This document shows positions 17,385 through 26,400 of a stretch of DNA of 64,000 nt, piece by piece. Below the pieces are notes generated by a model. The model had not been told where the DNA came from and made no database searches. It was given only the letters and a program-made list of their open reading frames with translations. This stretch comes from Campylobacter magnus (GTDB lineage Bacteria > Campylobacterota > Campylobacteria > Campylobacterales > Campylobacteraceae), in assembly GCF_028649595.1 (NCBI RefSeq), contig NZ_JAQSLK010000001.1, positions 62,001-126,000 of the forward strand, given 5' to 3'. Made by a program: the position numbers and the translations under genes. The stretch's first letter is position 1, and every line of letters begins with the position of its first letter.

Positions 17385-19334
17385 TCACCTTAGCCACTTT
17401 TGTGAGCAATTTTTTATATTTTCTCTCATTACTGAGATGCCGCCTGCTATGTTAAATAGCCAAGTGCCATGGATGCTAACCAAAAGAAAGAGCTTTTCGT
17501 GCTTTTCTTCTAGTGTTTCACTAGGTTTTGCGATGATAGCAGTAAACTCTAACTCTTGGTGCTGGATAAAAGAGTTTAGCACAGCATAATACGAGCTTTT
17601 AAATCTCTTATCATCCAAACTAGCCTTAAAATCGCCGATTTCAAATGAGAGCTTTTGTAGCTTGTCATAGTTGATTTTTTCAGCTTTGCCTTGCTCTTTT
17701 AGCTTTTTGCCACGCTCTATTTGCTTGGCTAGTTTTAAAAACAGCTTTTCACATTTTTTTTGTAAGCTCTCGCCGTATTTTAAAGTGGCTTTTATGCGCT
17801 TTGAGAATTTTTTATATTTTGCTTCTTTTTGTCTATCATTTAGCTTTTTTGGCAGCGGCAAATGCGTTTTAGTCTCTTTGAAAATCTCTTTTTCTAGCAG
17901 TTTTTTAAAAGGCAGTTCTATCGCACCTTCTATTCTAGCGCCACCTTCGGTGCAGTTGTAAACGCTTATTTCTTTATGGTCTTTTTTGGTTAGGGTGATT
18001 AGCACCTCAAAAAACTGCCTAAACTGATTCCACACAGTCATGGTCTCTACCTCGCCATCCCCGCCATAAGCTGGGGCGTATTCTGATGGCATGGCTTCTT
18101 CTAATTCTGTGGTGGTTACATGGCCTTTTGCGTGTGTGCTTCTGCCTTTGCCATAAGCTAGGTCTTGTCCTATTAGCACGATTTTTTCATGCCCTAGCTG
18201 CACACTTAAATCAAAGGCTAAGTGTGCAGCTGATTGCCCACCGCCTATGTAGCCAAAGGTGGAGTCGCCAAAGCCCTTTTCATAAGAAAGCGGTCTAAAA
18301 ACATAAGCTGTATTTCTGCCTTTTAGATACTCTACTGTGTTTGAATGAACTAGCGTAGCAACTACAAAGATGATATTTTCATCAAACTCGCTTGGCTTGC
18401 TAGCAAAAAACTCAGCTGTGAGTGGCTCTCTTTCTATACAAGCTACATAATCAGGTTTTATTCCGTGAGCTTTTAGTATAGGATAGCTAGCATCTACGCT
18501 GATTATAGTAGCGTGAGATTGTGCAATTTTGAGCAGTTTTAGTTGTTTGTTTAGACTAGGGCCTGTTGAGACTATGATAGCGGTTTTATTTTTTTTGCCT
18601 CTTTGTTTTTTGATATGGCTTAGTGGAATGCTATTAAGCATATCTGGGATATGTTCTGTGGTTTGCCTCACTCCTATTAGTGAGTCTACGCCGTCGTTGC
18701 CAGCTTCTCTTAGAAGTTGCATTATAGCCTTTGAGATACCAGCGGTTACTTTTTGCATATCGTCTTTGTAAATATCATAAAAATTGCTTGTTATATATAG
18801 ATTAAAAAGCCTTGCGCTTAGTAGCACATCTTTCATCTTTGCCATTATATAGTAGTGTGGCATGTCCAAAATGTCGCTTTGAAATATAATTAGCCTATTT
18901 TTAAATATCTGCGTGCTAAAATCAAAAAAGTGAAAAACTATATAAATAATCTCAATTTCTGGCTCAAATACAACAATAGTTTTATGAGTTTGGTTTTGTA
19001 AAATTCCTTTTAAAAGCACGCCGTTGCCAAGTCCGTATAAAAAAAGCGCACCATAGTGAGAATACTCTTTTTCAAAGCTATCAAGTTGTTCTTCTATATC
19101 TTTTAGCGGATTCTCATACATGTAGCGTGAGCCATCTTTTGTGATTAGATTTATATCTAGTGGGTCTTTGCCAGTAAAGACATTGATTTTTTTGTTGCCT
19201 TGTAGTTCTAATAGTCTTTTGGCTAGCTGGGCTGAGTAGACAGCAGTTGCTATTAGATTTTTTTCAAACTTTGATATCGTGCCTTTTTTCTTTGCTATTG
19301 CTTCTATTTGATTTGAGAATTCTTCGTTTGTCAT
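17385..19334 (-). CDS. Motility accessory factor (Maf), DUF115 / MptE-like
   Basis: Maf proteins are cytoplasmic enzymes that in Campylobacter and Helicobacter take part in adding nonulosonic acids (pseudaminic/legionaminic acid) to flagellin. The central DUF115 region is recognisable: KNKTAIIVSTGPSLNKQLKLL, ATIISVDASYPILKAHGIKPDYVACIERE, GGGQSAAHLAFDLSVQLGHEKIVLIGQDLAY + GKGRSTHAKGH. The start at 19334 (MTNEEFSNQIE) has AAGGAT upstream and gives 649 aa; a start 15 codons earlier lacks support. C. jejuni maf genes often carry poly-G phase-variable tracts; none is present here. No flagellin or sugar-synthesis gene is adjacent. Confidence 0.85.
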   Translation of the reverse strand: MTNEEFSNQIEAIAKKKGTISKFEKNLIATAVYSAQLAKRLLELQGNKKINVFTGKDPLDINLITKDGSRYMYENPLKDIEEQLDSFEKEYSHYGALFLYGLGNGVLLKGILQNQTHKTIVVFEPEIEIIYIVFHFFDFSTQIFKNRLIIFQSDILDMPHYYIMAKMKDVLLSARLFNLYITSNFYDIYKDDMQKVTAGISKAIMQLLREAGNDGVDSLIGVRQTTEHIPDMLNSIPLSHIKKQRGKKNKTAIIVSTGPSLNKQLKLLKIAQSHATIISVDASYPILKAHGIKPDYVACIEREPLTAEFFASKPSEFDENIIFVVATLVHSNTVEYLKGRNTAYVFRPLSYEKGFGDSTFGYIGGGQSAAHLAFDLSVQLGHEKIVLIGQDLAYGKGRSTHAKGHVTTTELEEAMPSEYAPAYGGDGEVETMTVWNQFRQFFEVLITLTKKDHKEISVYNCTEGGARIEGAIELPFKKLLEKEIFKETKTHLPLPKKLNDRQKEAKYKKFSKRIKATLKYGESLQKKCEKLFLKLAKQIERGKKLKEQGKAEKINYDKLQKLSFEIGDFKASLDDKRFKSSYYAVLNSFIQHQELEFTAIIAKPSETLEEKHEKLFLLVSIHGTWLFNIAGGISVMRENIKNCSQKWLR

Positions 19335-19379
19335 TTTTATCCTTTTGGATTTTTGGGATATAAGCAATTTTTGTGCCAA

Positions 19380-19649
19380 AAGCGTGGAATTCTAGAATTC
19401 CATAGCTAGACAAGGCGTATATGTCATCCTTGGGCTTGAGCTGAGGATCTCTATAGAAATTCTAAATTTATTTGTGATGAGATCCTCCGATCAAGTTGGG
19501 GGATGACACAGAGCGGTCAAGGCGGGGGATTTTTATAGAGATTGTCCGGTCAAGCCGGACAATGACACAAGGCTTGGGGATTCTAGAATTCCTAAGGTAA
19601 ATAAATAAAAAAGCTAGGAATTCTAGAATTCCCTAAGATTTAATTAAAA
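19380..19649. repeat. Repeat-rich gap with three GTCATCC-type hairpins
   Basis: Palindromic GGAATTCTAGAATTCC at 19385-19401, then hairpins at about 19421-19455, 19473-19510 and 19531-19577, then two more palindromes (19580-19595 and 19617-19633). The third hairpin has a different stem (GTCCGG TCAAG CCGGAC) but the same loop and flanks. The region lies between the maf start and the FabL-like stop. Confidence 0.85.
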
Positions 19650-20435
19650 TTATTTAAATGTTGTGCCACCATCTACTACTAGCGAATGTCCTGTTATCCA
19701 GCTAGCTGCCTGTGAGCACAGAAATAAACAAGCCCCACTCATGTCTGCCGGCTGTCCCATGCGAGATAGTGGGCTTAGGCTAGCTGTGGCATCGCGCACT
19801 TCTTCATAGTTTGTAAAGGCTCTTAGAGCGTCTGTTTCAATGGGTCCTCCGCACACGGTATTTACACGGATATTTTTCTCTCCAAGCTCAGTAGCTGCGT
19901 AGCGAGCCATAGCCTCCACAGCAGCCTTTGCTGTGCCATGACCGCTGTAATGCTCTATATATACCAAATGCCCTGTGCTTGAAAGTGTGATAATAGAGCC
20001 GCCGCCTACTTTTTCCATGCGCTTAGCTGCTTCTTGGCTGCCACAGACAAAGGCGTTAATGGTAGCAGTAAAGATATTGTTTAGCCCTTTTGGCTTTAAT
20101 TTCATAAACTTAGTATATCCCCCAGCTACTGCTCGCCCTGAAATAATCGCATTTGAGATAAAAAAATCCACTCTATCAAAGTCTTTGTCTATTTCTTCAA
20201 ATACTTCTTTATAGCTCTCAGGCTCTAAGATATTTAGAGCGTAAGCTCTTGCTTTTATGCCATACTCTTTTTCAAGCTCTTTTGCTTGTTGCTCGGCTAA
20301 CTGGGCGTTTGAGTTATAAGTAAATGCTATATTTACGCCATTTTTAGCAAAGTCAAGCACGATAGCTCTGCCTATGCCACGAGTACCACCACTAATAACT
20401 AAGGTTTTGCCTTTAAACTCATCTCTAAAATCCAT
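19650..20435 (-). CDS. FabL-like short-chain dehydrogenase (enoyl-ACP reductase type)
   Basis: 261-aa SDR with NAD(P)-binding GGTRGIGRAI near the N terminus and a catalytic Tyr-x6-Lys pattern (YSGHGTAK, about residues 158-165), the spacing of enoyl-ACP reductases FabI/FabL rather than the Tyr-x3-Lys of other SDRs. The C-terminal IRVNTVCGGPIETDALRAF is also FabL-like. It probably reduces enoyl-ACP in fatty acid synthesis, but a housekeeping FabI may exist elsewhere. It starts directly after dapA (dapA stop at 20436) and completes a protease-dapA-SDR operon. Confidence 0.75.
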   Translation of the reverse strand: MDFRDEFKGKTLVISGGTRGIGRAIVLDFAKNGVNIAFTYNSNAQLAEQQAKELEKEYGIKARAYALNILEPESYKEVFEEIDKDFDRVDFFISNAIISGRAVAGGYTKFMKLKPKGLNNIFTATINAFVCGSQEAAKRMEKVGGGSIITLSSTGHLVYIEHYSGHGTAKAAVEAMARYAATELGEKNIRVNTVCGGPIETDALRAFTNYEEVRDATASLSPLSRMGQPADMSGACLFLCSQAASWITGHSLVVDGGTTFK

Positions 20436-21329
20436 TTAAAATCCCTTTATTTCGTAGTTTTTAAGTGTTTGTTCTATTTTTTTCATATTCTCATTGCTTG
20501 GAGCGCAAAGTGGCAAGCGGTATTCTAGCGTAGGGATAAGACCAGCTATATACATCGCTGCTTTTACCGGTATTGGATTGCTCTCGCAAAACATGATTTT
20601 ATTTATCTCAAAAAGTCTTTCATTTATCTGCCTAGCTGCGTTAAAATCGCCTTTTAAGGTAAGGTGCGTTAGCTTAGCAGTTAAATCAGGTAAAAGATTT
20701 GAAGTTACAGAAATCACGCCCTTGCCGCCATTTGCTAGGATAGGGAAGTTTATCGCATCTTCGCCACTTATGACGCAAACTTCGCTGCTATGAGCTAGCA
20801 AATCTACGCAACGCTCCATATTTCCGCTAGCTTCTTTTACTCCATAAATATTCTCGCACTCGTTAAATAGCCTAATAGTAGTGCTTGCTGCTATATCACA
20901 GCCTGTGCGACCTGGGACATTGTAGAGTAGAACAGGGATTTTTACGCTATTTGCTATTGCTTTATAGTGCTGATAGAGGCCTTCCTGCGTAGGTTTATTA
21001 TAGTAGGGGGCGACTGAGAGAATTCCGTCTGCGCCGCAGTTTTGAGCAAACTTAGCAAGCTCAATTGCTTCGTGCGTAGCGTTTGAGCCAGCACCAGCTA
21101 GCACCTTTACAGCTGTATTTTTACACTCATTTACAGCTATTTCAATACACAGCCTATGCTCATCATGCGTTAGTGTCGCACTCTCGCCAGTGGTGCCAAC
21201 AGGCACTATTGCATCTATGCCAAGCTTTATTTGGCGTTTTATAAGTTTCTCGTAGCTTTCTACATCTACTTTGCCGTTTTTAAAGGGAGTAATTAGCGCA
21301 GTCATTGCGCCGGTTATTGTTTTTTTCAT
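20436..21329 (-). CDS. dapA: 4-hydroxy-tetrahydrodipicolinate synthase DapA
   Basis: Condenses aspartate semialdehyde and pyruvate in the lysine/diaminopimelate pathway. 297 aa. Motifs: [44 protein letters not shown], the tyrosine motif [12 protein letters not shown] and the Schiff-base lysine in YGVKEASGN (about residue 163). The start overlaps the stop of the M16 protease gene by one base (TAATG). Confidence 0.95.
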   Translation of the reverse strand: MKKTITGAMTALITPFKNGKVDVESYEKLIKRQIKLGIDAIVPVGTTGESATLTHDEHRLCIEIAVNECKNTAVKVLAGAGSNATHEAIELAKFAQNCGADGILSVAPYYNKPTQEGLYQHYKAIANSVKIPVLLYNVPGRTGCDIAASTTIRLFNECENIYGVKEASGNMERCVDLLAHSSEVCVISGEDAINFPILANGGKGVISVTSNLLPDLTAKLTHLTLKGDFNAARQINERLFEINKIMFCESNPIPVKAAMYIAGLIPTLEYRLPLCAPSNENMKKIEQTLKNYEIKGF

Positions 21330-22573
21330 TATCTGCCTTTCAGTATGACTGAGGTCATTTGATTTTGATTTAGGTATTTTTTTGCCATTTTGTTTATATC
21401 GGCGCCTGCTAGTTTTGCGGTGCGCTCTTCTAGGCTATAAAGCGGTGAAATGTCGCCGTTTGCGATATACTCGCCTACTAGCCTTGCTGTGCTAGAGGCT
21501 GAGCTTAGCTGGAATTCTAGATCGATTTTTAGCGCATTTTTAATTTTTTCTATATAGCTTTCATCAATATTTTGGCTTTTTGCGCTTTTAATTAGCTTTA
21601 AAATTTCGCTTTTTAGCTTGCTAGCACGCACTTTTGGATTGGCAATAGCAATGATGATAAAAAGCCCAGCATCTTTTAAAGCCATATTAAAACAGCTTAT
21701 GCTAGTGGCTAGTTTTGCGCTATCAACTAGCTCTTTTTGTAATAAAGAGCTTTTACCATCGCCTAGATACTGAGCCAAAGCATCCAGCGCAGGCACATCA
21801 TCGTGAGCAAAATTTGGCGTTTTAAAGGCTAAGGCGCAAATCTGGCTATCATTTGGTTTTATTATTGTGATTTCTTTTGCGCCTTTTTGTTCTGGTTCGC
21901 TAAAAGTGCGTTTAGGCAGTTCGCTTTTGTTTTTGATACTGCCAAAGTGCTTTTTAGCCACGCTAAAAGCTGTTTTAGCATCACTTGCGCCGCTTATCAT
22001 CAAAAAAGCATTTTGCGGCTGATAAAATCTTTTGTGAAAGTCTTTTATATCATTTATATCCCAGTTTATGATATCATCATAAAAGCCAATCGGTAGCCAG
22101 TGATATGGATGATAGCCAAAGGCACTCTCAAAAAGCTTAAAATACAAAAAGCCCATAGGATCATTATCAGTGCGCCATCTGCGCTCTTCTGCTACTACAT
22201 TTCGCTCTGGTTCAAACTCACTTTTTTTAAGCGCAAGATTTTCCATCATATCGCTAAAAAGCTCTAAGCTTTTATCTAGATTGCTTTTTTCACATTTTAT
22301 ATAATAATGCGTAAAATCAAAGCCAGTGCTAGCATTATCCACGCCACCAAAACTCTTTACAATGCGGTCAAACTCGCCAGCTTTATGCTTTTTGGTGCTT
22401 TTAAAATTCATATGCTCTAGCATGTGTGCGATGCCTGTTTTGCCAAGTGTTTCATCACGCGAGCCTACTTTGTAGTATAGATCTACGCTTATTACGCCAC
22501 TTTTTTCATTAACAGGGGCAAAGTACACCTCAAAGCCATTTTCTAGTGTGATTTTCTCGTATTTTGGTATCAA
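21329..22573 (-). CDS. M16-family zinc metallopeptidase
   Basis: Processing-peptidase-like protease with the inverted zinc motif HMLEH (H-x-x-E-H) in [17 protein letters not shown] near residue 55 and the downstream Glu in [15 protein letters not shown]. About 414 aa. I choose the TTG at 22573 ([18 protein letters not shown]) because AAGGA precedes it by 5 nt; an ATG nine codons upstream (22600) has no ribosome-binding site and would add a basic tail. Substrate unknown. It is coupled to dapA as in Campylobacter. Confidence 0.87.
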   Translation of the reverse strand: MIPKYEKITLENGFEVYFAPVNEKSGVISVDLYYKVGSRDETLGKTGIAHMLEHMNFKSTKKHKAGEFDRIVKSFGGVDNASTGFDFTHYYIKCEKSNLDKSLELFSDMMENLALKKSEFEPERNVVAEERRWRTDNDPMGFLYFKLFESAFGYHPYHWLPIGFYDDIINWDINDIKDFHKRFYQPQNAFLMISGASDAKTAFSVAKKHFGSIKNKSELPKRTFSEPEQKGAKEITIIKPNDSQICALAFKTPNFAHDDVPALDALAQYLGDGKSSLLQKELVDSAKLATSISCFNMALKDAGLFIIIAIANPKVRASKLKSEILKLIKSAKSQNIDESYIEKIKNALKIDLEFQLSSASSTARLVGEYIANGDISPLYSLEERTAKLAGADINKMAKKYLNQNQMTSVILKGR

Positions 22574-22717
22574 AGCTTTCCTTTTTTTTAAGCTGCGCAT
22601 TTTAGCGCATTTTGTCTAGATTTTAGCTAAAAAAAGGATAAATTTTACTTTTTATAAGCAAATCTAGAATTCCTAGTTAAATTTTAAGAAAATTCCACTA
22701 GGAATTCTAGATTTTGC

Positions 22718-23767
22718 TTATTTTTTTAGCGCAGAGCCCACGGCCTCATTTATGTTTTCAAAGCCTTCGATTTTTAGCAGATTTGCTAGTTCTTTGTTTA
22801 GATTTTCTATCATTGCTGGGCCTTTGTAGATAAGGGCTGTGAAAATCTCTATTAGGCTAGCACCATGCTTTATACGCCATAAAGCCTCTCTTGCATCGCT
22901 TATGCCGCCGCAGCTTATTAGCACAGCCTTGCCAAAAATCTCGCTTGCTACCGCGCTAAAAAGCTCACGACTTTTAGCACAAATTAGCTCGCCGCTTAGC
23001 CCACCTATGCTTTTTGCTCCTCTGTAGAGCGAGTAGTCTATGCTGGTATTGTTTATTATTATAGCATTAAAGCCACTTTCTATGGCACACTGACACAGAG
23101 CCACAGCAGCATTTGGCTGCATATCAGGGGCGATTTTTAGCACAAGTGGATTATTAGTAATTTTTCTTAGTTCTTTGCCAAGAGTGCTTAAAAACTCATC
23201 ATTTTGAAGCTCACGCAGATTTGGAGTATTTGGCGAGCTGATATTTATCACAAAGCCATCGCAAAGCTTTTCAAAACGCTTTGTAAGGTAAATATAATCA
23301 TTTATCGCATTTTCATTTGGAGTAGTTTTGTTTTTGCCGATATTTGCAAAAACAGGCAGTGAAAGCGGAAAATACTTGGCGATATTTTGCTCCACCGCAG
23401 CTGAGCCTTCGTTGTTAAAGCCCATTGCGTTTTGAAGGCTATTATGTTCTTTTATGCGCCAAAGCCTTGGGCGAGGATTGCCACTTTGGGGGCGTGGAGT
23501 AAAGGTGCCATACTCCAAAAAACCAAAGCCAAGATAGCCGAGGCCGTAAGCCAAATCAGCATTTTTATCAAAACCACCGCCTATGCCGATAGGATTAGCA
23601 AAATTTAGGCCTAGTAAGTTTTGGCTCAAAATTTCATCTTTAAAATCTTTTTTAATAAGATTTTTTATAAGTGGCGTTTTTATCCCTAGTTTTAGCCCCA
23701 AGCCAGCTAGGTGATGAGCGCACTCAGGGGGCAGGGTAAATAGCAGTGGTTTTAGCGTTTCATACAT
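22718..23767 (-). CDS. pyrD: Dihydroorotate dehydrogenase, class 2 (quinone-dependent)
   Basis: Oxidises dihydroorotate to orotate in pyrimidine synthesis and passes electrons to the quinone pool at the inner membrane. 349 aa. Class 2 features are an N-terminal helix region (MYETLKPLLFTLPPECAHHLA), the FMN/orotate motifs ANPIGIGGGFDKNA, NISSPNTPNLRELQ (catalytic Ser region) and IINNTS. 10 nt downstream of msbA and probably cotranscribed. A palindromic repeat (22663-22710) follows the stop. Confidence 0.95.
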   Translation of the reverse strand: MYETLKPLLFTLPPECAHHLAGLGLKLGIKTPLIKNLIKKDFKDEILSQNLLGLNFANPIGIGGGFDKNADLAYGLGYLGFGFLEYGTFTPRPQSGNPRPRLWRIKEHNSLQNAMGFNNEGSAAVEQNIAKYFPLSLPVFANIGKNKTTPNENAINDYIYLTKRFEKLCDGFVINISSPNTPNLRELQNDEFLSTLGKELRKITNNPLVLKIAPDMQPNAAVALCQCAIESGFNAIIINNTSIDYSLYRGAKSIGGLSGELICAKSRELFSAVASEIFGKAVLISCGGISDAREALWRIKHGASLIEIFTALIYKGPAMIENLNKELANLLKIEGFENINEAVGSALKK

Positions 23768-23777
23768 TTTTCTCTCC

Positions 23778-25493
23778 TTATTCTATATGGCTTAGTTTTT
23801 TAAAGGCATCGCAGTTTTGAAGTAGGGCTTCTTTGCTATCAAAGCCTACTACTTTGCCGCCATCTAGCACTAGAATTTTAGTAGCGTTTTTGATACTGCT
23901 TTGGCGGTGAGCGATAACAAAGATTATGCGGCCTGAGCGAATACGCTCTATGACATCTGTGATGATGCGCTCGCTTTCATTATCCAAAGCACTTGTAGCC
24001 TCATCAAAGATGAGAATTCTAGGTTCGTTGTACAACGCCCTTGCTATTGCTATGCGCTGGCGCTGTCCACCGCTGAGATTAGCTCCAAACTCATCTAGCA
24101 TAGCGTACACTCCACCTTCCATATTCTCTACAAAGTCCCAAGCATTTGCTACTTTTAGAGCGTTTATTACTCTATTTTCATCAATTTCTTTTGCGCCATA
24201 AGCTACATTTGCAGCGATAGTGTCATTGAAAATATATATGCGCTGGGTTACTATACCGATATTTTGGCGCAAAGATTGTAGTTCAAAGTCACTGATTTCG
24301 CTTTGATTTATTAGGATTTGTCCGTTATTTGCGTCATAAAAGCGCATTAGCAGATTTATTATAGTGGTTTTGCCACCACCGCTTGTGCCTACTATACCGA
24401 TGATTTCATCGCTATTAGCCTTAAAGCTCACGCCTTTTAAAATCTCGTTTTCATCATAGCCAAAGCGCACATCATTAAAGCTTATGCTAAGCAGATTTTT
24501 AGGGAATTCTAGATTTCCGCCGATTATGCTAGGGCTTTGATTAAGCAGCTCAAAAGTCCGTTCAGTAGCAGCGATGGCGTCTTGCATTTTGTTATATAGA
24601 TAGCTTATGCGCTTAATAGGCGTATAAAGCATAAAAAGCGCTGTTGTAAAGCTAAAAAATCCACCAACGCTAAGCGCACCAGAGATTACCTCTGAACCGC
24701 CGATTATAATCACTACCGCGATGCCCACAGCACCTAGCATCTCCATTAGCGGATTTACTAAGGTGCTGGTTCGCTCAGCTTTTATATTTAGATGAAAAAA
24801 GCGTTCATTATGGCTTTTAAAACGCTCTAGTTCTTTGTTTGCGGCATTATTTGCTTTGATTATTTCTATATTTGTAAAGATTTCAGACAAAGCTGAGGTC
24901 ATATCGCCGATTTTGGCTTGGCTTTGGTGAGAGTATTTTTTGATTTTTTTAGCTAAAAGCGAGAGCGGATAAATCGCAGCTGGAAAGATCACAAGCGCAA
25001 AAAACGCTAGCTTGGGACTTTGATAAATCACCACTGCTAGCAAGCAAATAGCAGTAATTACCTCTCTTGCAAAATCAGGAATCATACTTGAGACTACATT
25101 GCGAATTCTATCTATATCGTTTGTATTTCGGCTGATTAGCTCGCCAGTTCTAAGGCGGTTAAAAAAGCTAAGATCTAAGCGCAGCAGGTTTTCAAGTAGC
25201 ATAAAGCGAAAACGCCGCACCATATCATGCCCGATATAAGCAGTAAAATACTGTTGTAAATAAGTGCCAAGTGCTTTTAGAAAAAACACCGCCACCACGA
25301 TATAAGGCAGGATATAAAGCAGATTTTCATTTTTGCTTATAAAAATCTCATCAAGCACATCTTTTATAAGATACGCACTGCCTGCTGTGCCAATAGCTGC
25401 CATTATCATACCAAGCACAGCTATACAAAACTGCGGAATATAGTCTTTTAAATAGCCTTTAAAACGGCTAAAAATTATTTTTATGCTATTCAT
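23778..25493 (-). CDS. msbA: Lipid A export ABC transporter MsbA
   Basis: Homodimeric exporter that flips core-lipid A across the inner membrane. 571 aa: six membrane segments in residues about 15-310, then a nucleotide-binding domain with Walker A GTSGGGKTT, signature LSGGQRQRIAIARAL and Walker B ILIFDEATSALD. The linker between domains reads IIGGNLEFPKNLLSISF; NLEF is encoded by the dispersed motif AATCTAGAATTCC (24502-24518 on the plus strand), so the repeat sits in frame at a permissive point. Confidence 0.9.
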   Translation of the reverse strand: MNSIKIIFSRFKGYLKDYIPQFCIAVLGMIMAAIGTAGSAYLIKDVLDEIFISKNENLLYILPYIVVAVFFLKALGTYLQQYFTAYIGHDMVRRFRFMLLENLLRLDLSFFNRLRTGELISRNTNDIDRIRNVVSSMIPDFAREVITAICLLAVVIYQSPKLAFFALVIFPAAIYPLSLLAKKIKKYSHQSQAKIGDMTSALSEIFTNIEIIKANNAANKELERFKSHNERFFHLNIKAERTSTLVNPLMEMLGAVGIAVVIIIGGSEVISGALSVGGFFSFTTALFMLYTPIKRISYLYNKMQDAIAATERTFELLNQSPSIIGGNLEFPKNLLSISFNDVRFGYDENEILKGVSFKANSDEIIGIVGTSGGGKTTIINLLMRFYDANNGQILINQSEISDFELQSLRQNIGIVTQRIYIFNDTIAANVAYGAKEIDENRVINALKVANAWDFVENMEGGVYAMLDEFGANLSGGQRQRIAIARALYNEPRILIFDEATSALDNESERIITDVIERIRSGRIIFVIAHRQSSIKNATKILVLDGGKVVGFDSKEALLQNCDAFKKLSHIE

Positions 25494-25838
25494 AATTTAA
25501 CCTAGATTTTTTTGTAAGCTAAATTTTAGCAGAATTTCAAGGGATTTTAGTAGGAATTCTAGATTTTTTAGGGAATTCTAGAATTTTTAAGGAATTCTAA
25601 AATTCCTTAGGGAATTCTAGTTTGATGAATTCAAGTTTAAGGAATTCTCTTTGGGAATTCTGGTTTTTTTAGGGAATTTTAGAATTTCTAGAGTTTTTGG
25701 GGGTTAGGGGGTATTTTTTAGGAATTCTAGTTTAGGGAATTTTAGATTATGGAATTCTAGATTTTTAGGGAATTCTAGTTTATTTAAGGAATTCTAGTTT
25801 AAGGAATTCTAAAATTCCTTAGTGAATTCTAGGGAATT
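25494..25838. repeat. 345-bp dense array of palindromic motif
   Basis: From 25552 the gap is almost entirely made of GGAATTCTAG and its variants (GGAATTTTAG, GAATTCAAG, GGAATTCTAAAATTCC), at least 18 copies with spacers of 3-10 nt, mostly in one orientation. A G-rich element (25694-25720) is embedded. No gene. The last copy supplies the stop of the cysteine-cluster gene. Confidence 0.9.
25694..25720 (+). repeat. G-rich dispersed element, copy 2
   Basis: TTTTTGGGGGTTAGGGGGTA followed by TTTTTTA and GGAATTCTAG; almost identical in layout to 17293-17320. Two runs of five G separated by TTA. Confidence 0.8.
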
Positions 25839-26219
25839 CTAGAGTTTCTTTACACCCTTGCACTCGGCGCAAAGCTCGTTTAAATCAGCATCCAAGCCCT
25901 TATATCTATCCCAAAATGGAAAGCTTTTGCACTGCTGTGGTCTAGCAGCATAGATGCTACAATTTTTGTTAATTTCATTAAAAAATACACAAGCAGCACC
26001 GTCATTATAAGGCTTTTCTGCTATAGAGTAGCGACCATCAAGGCGGTATAAATATCGCTCTTTTAGCTCATCCTTGCTGATATTTAATAGGCTTGCTAGG
26101 GCTGTGATCTCGGCTTCGTTTATCCATATAAAGCCGCTTTCTCCTGTGCAGCACGCCCCACCACAGCCACCGCAAGCACTCTCATCAAAGATAAAATTAA
26201 AGTTTTCTTGTCTAATCAT
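25839..26219 (-). CDS. YkgJ-family cysteine-cluster protein
   Basis: About 126 aa with the metal-binding cysteine pattern CGGCGGACC near the N terminus, CVFFNEINKNCSIYAARPQQCKSFPFW in the middle and CAEC near the end, typical of the zinc/iron chelating YkgJ (UPF0153) family of unknown function. Start: ATG at 26219 (MIRQENF); a TTG five codons upstream is possible and neither has a good ribosome-binding site. The stop TAG is part of CTCTAGAATTCC, i.e. contributed by the repeat, so the native C terminus may have been altered. Confidence 0.8.
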   Translation of the reverse strand: MIRQENFNFIFDESACGGCGGACCTGESGFIWINEAEITALASLLNISKDELKERYLYRLDGRYSIAEKPYNDGAACVFFNEINKNCSIYAARPQQCKSFPFWDRYKGLDADLNELCAECKGVKKL

Positions 26220-26270
26220 TTTAGGGTTTAGCAAATTCTAGAATTCATTAAAAGCAATTTTAATTATTTA

Positions 26271-26393
26271 AGCGAGTTAAAAATTATAGAATTGTGCGTT
26301 TTGTGTGCTTGTGGCGGTTCGCACGCTAGGTAAATAACCTGCGAAGAGCCGCCACAAGCGCAATAAGCGTGCAAGACGAATTTTTAACTCGCT
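26271..26393. repeat. 123-bp nested inverted repeat downstream of fumC
   Basis: Outer arms AGCGAGTTAAAAATT (26271-26285) and AATTTTTAACTCGCT (26379-26393) are perfect complements. Inside, GCTTGTGGCGG (about 26308-26318) pairs with CCGCCACAAGC, then TTCGC with GCGAA, and AGGTaaataACCT forms the tip. The structure begins 7 nt after the fumC stop codon on the minus strand. Could be a terminator/3' UTR structure or a small palindromic mobile element; unlike the other repeats it has no second copy in the window. Confidence 0.8.
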
Positions 26394-26400
26394 TAGCCAA

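Noticed and set aside
17385..19334. Phase-variable homopolymer in maf
   Set aside because: No long G/C or A/T homopolymer that would interrupt the frame was seen; the gene is intact.
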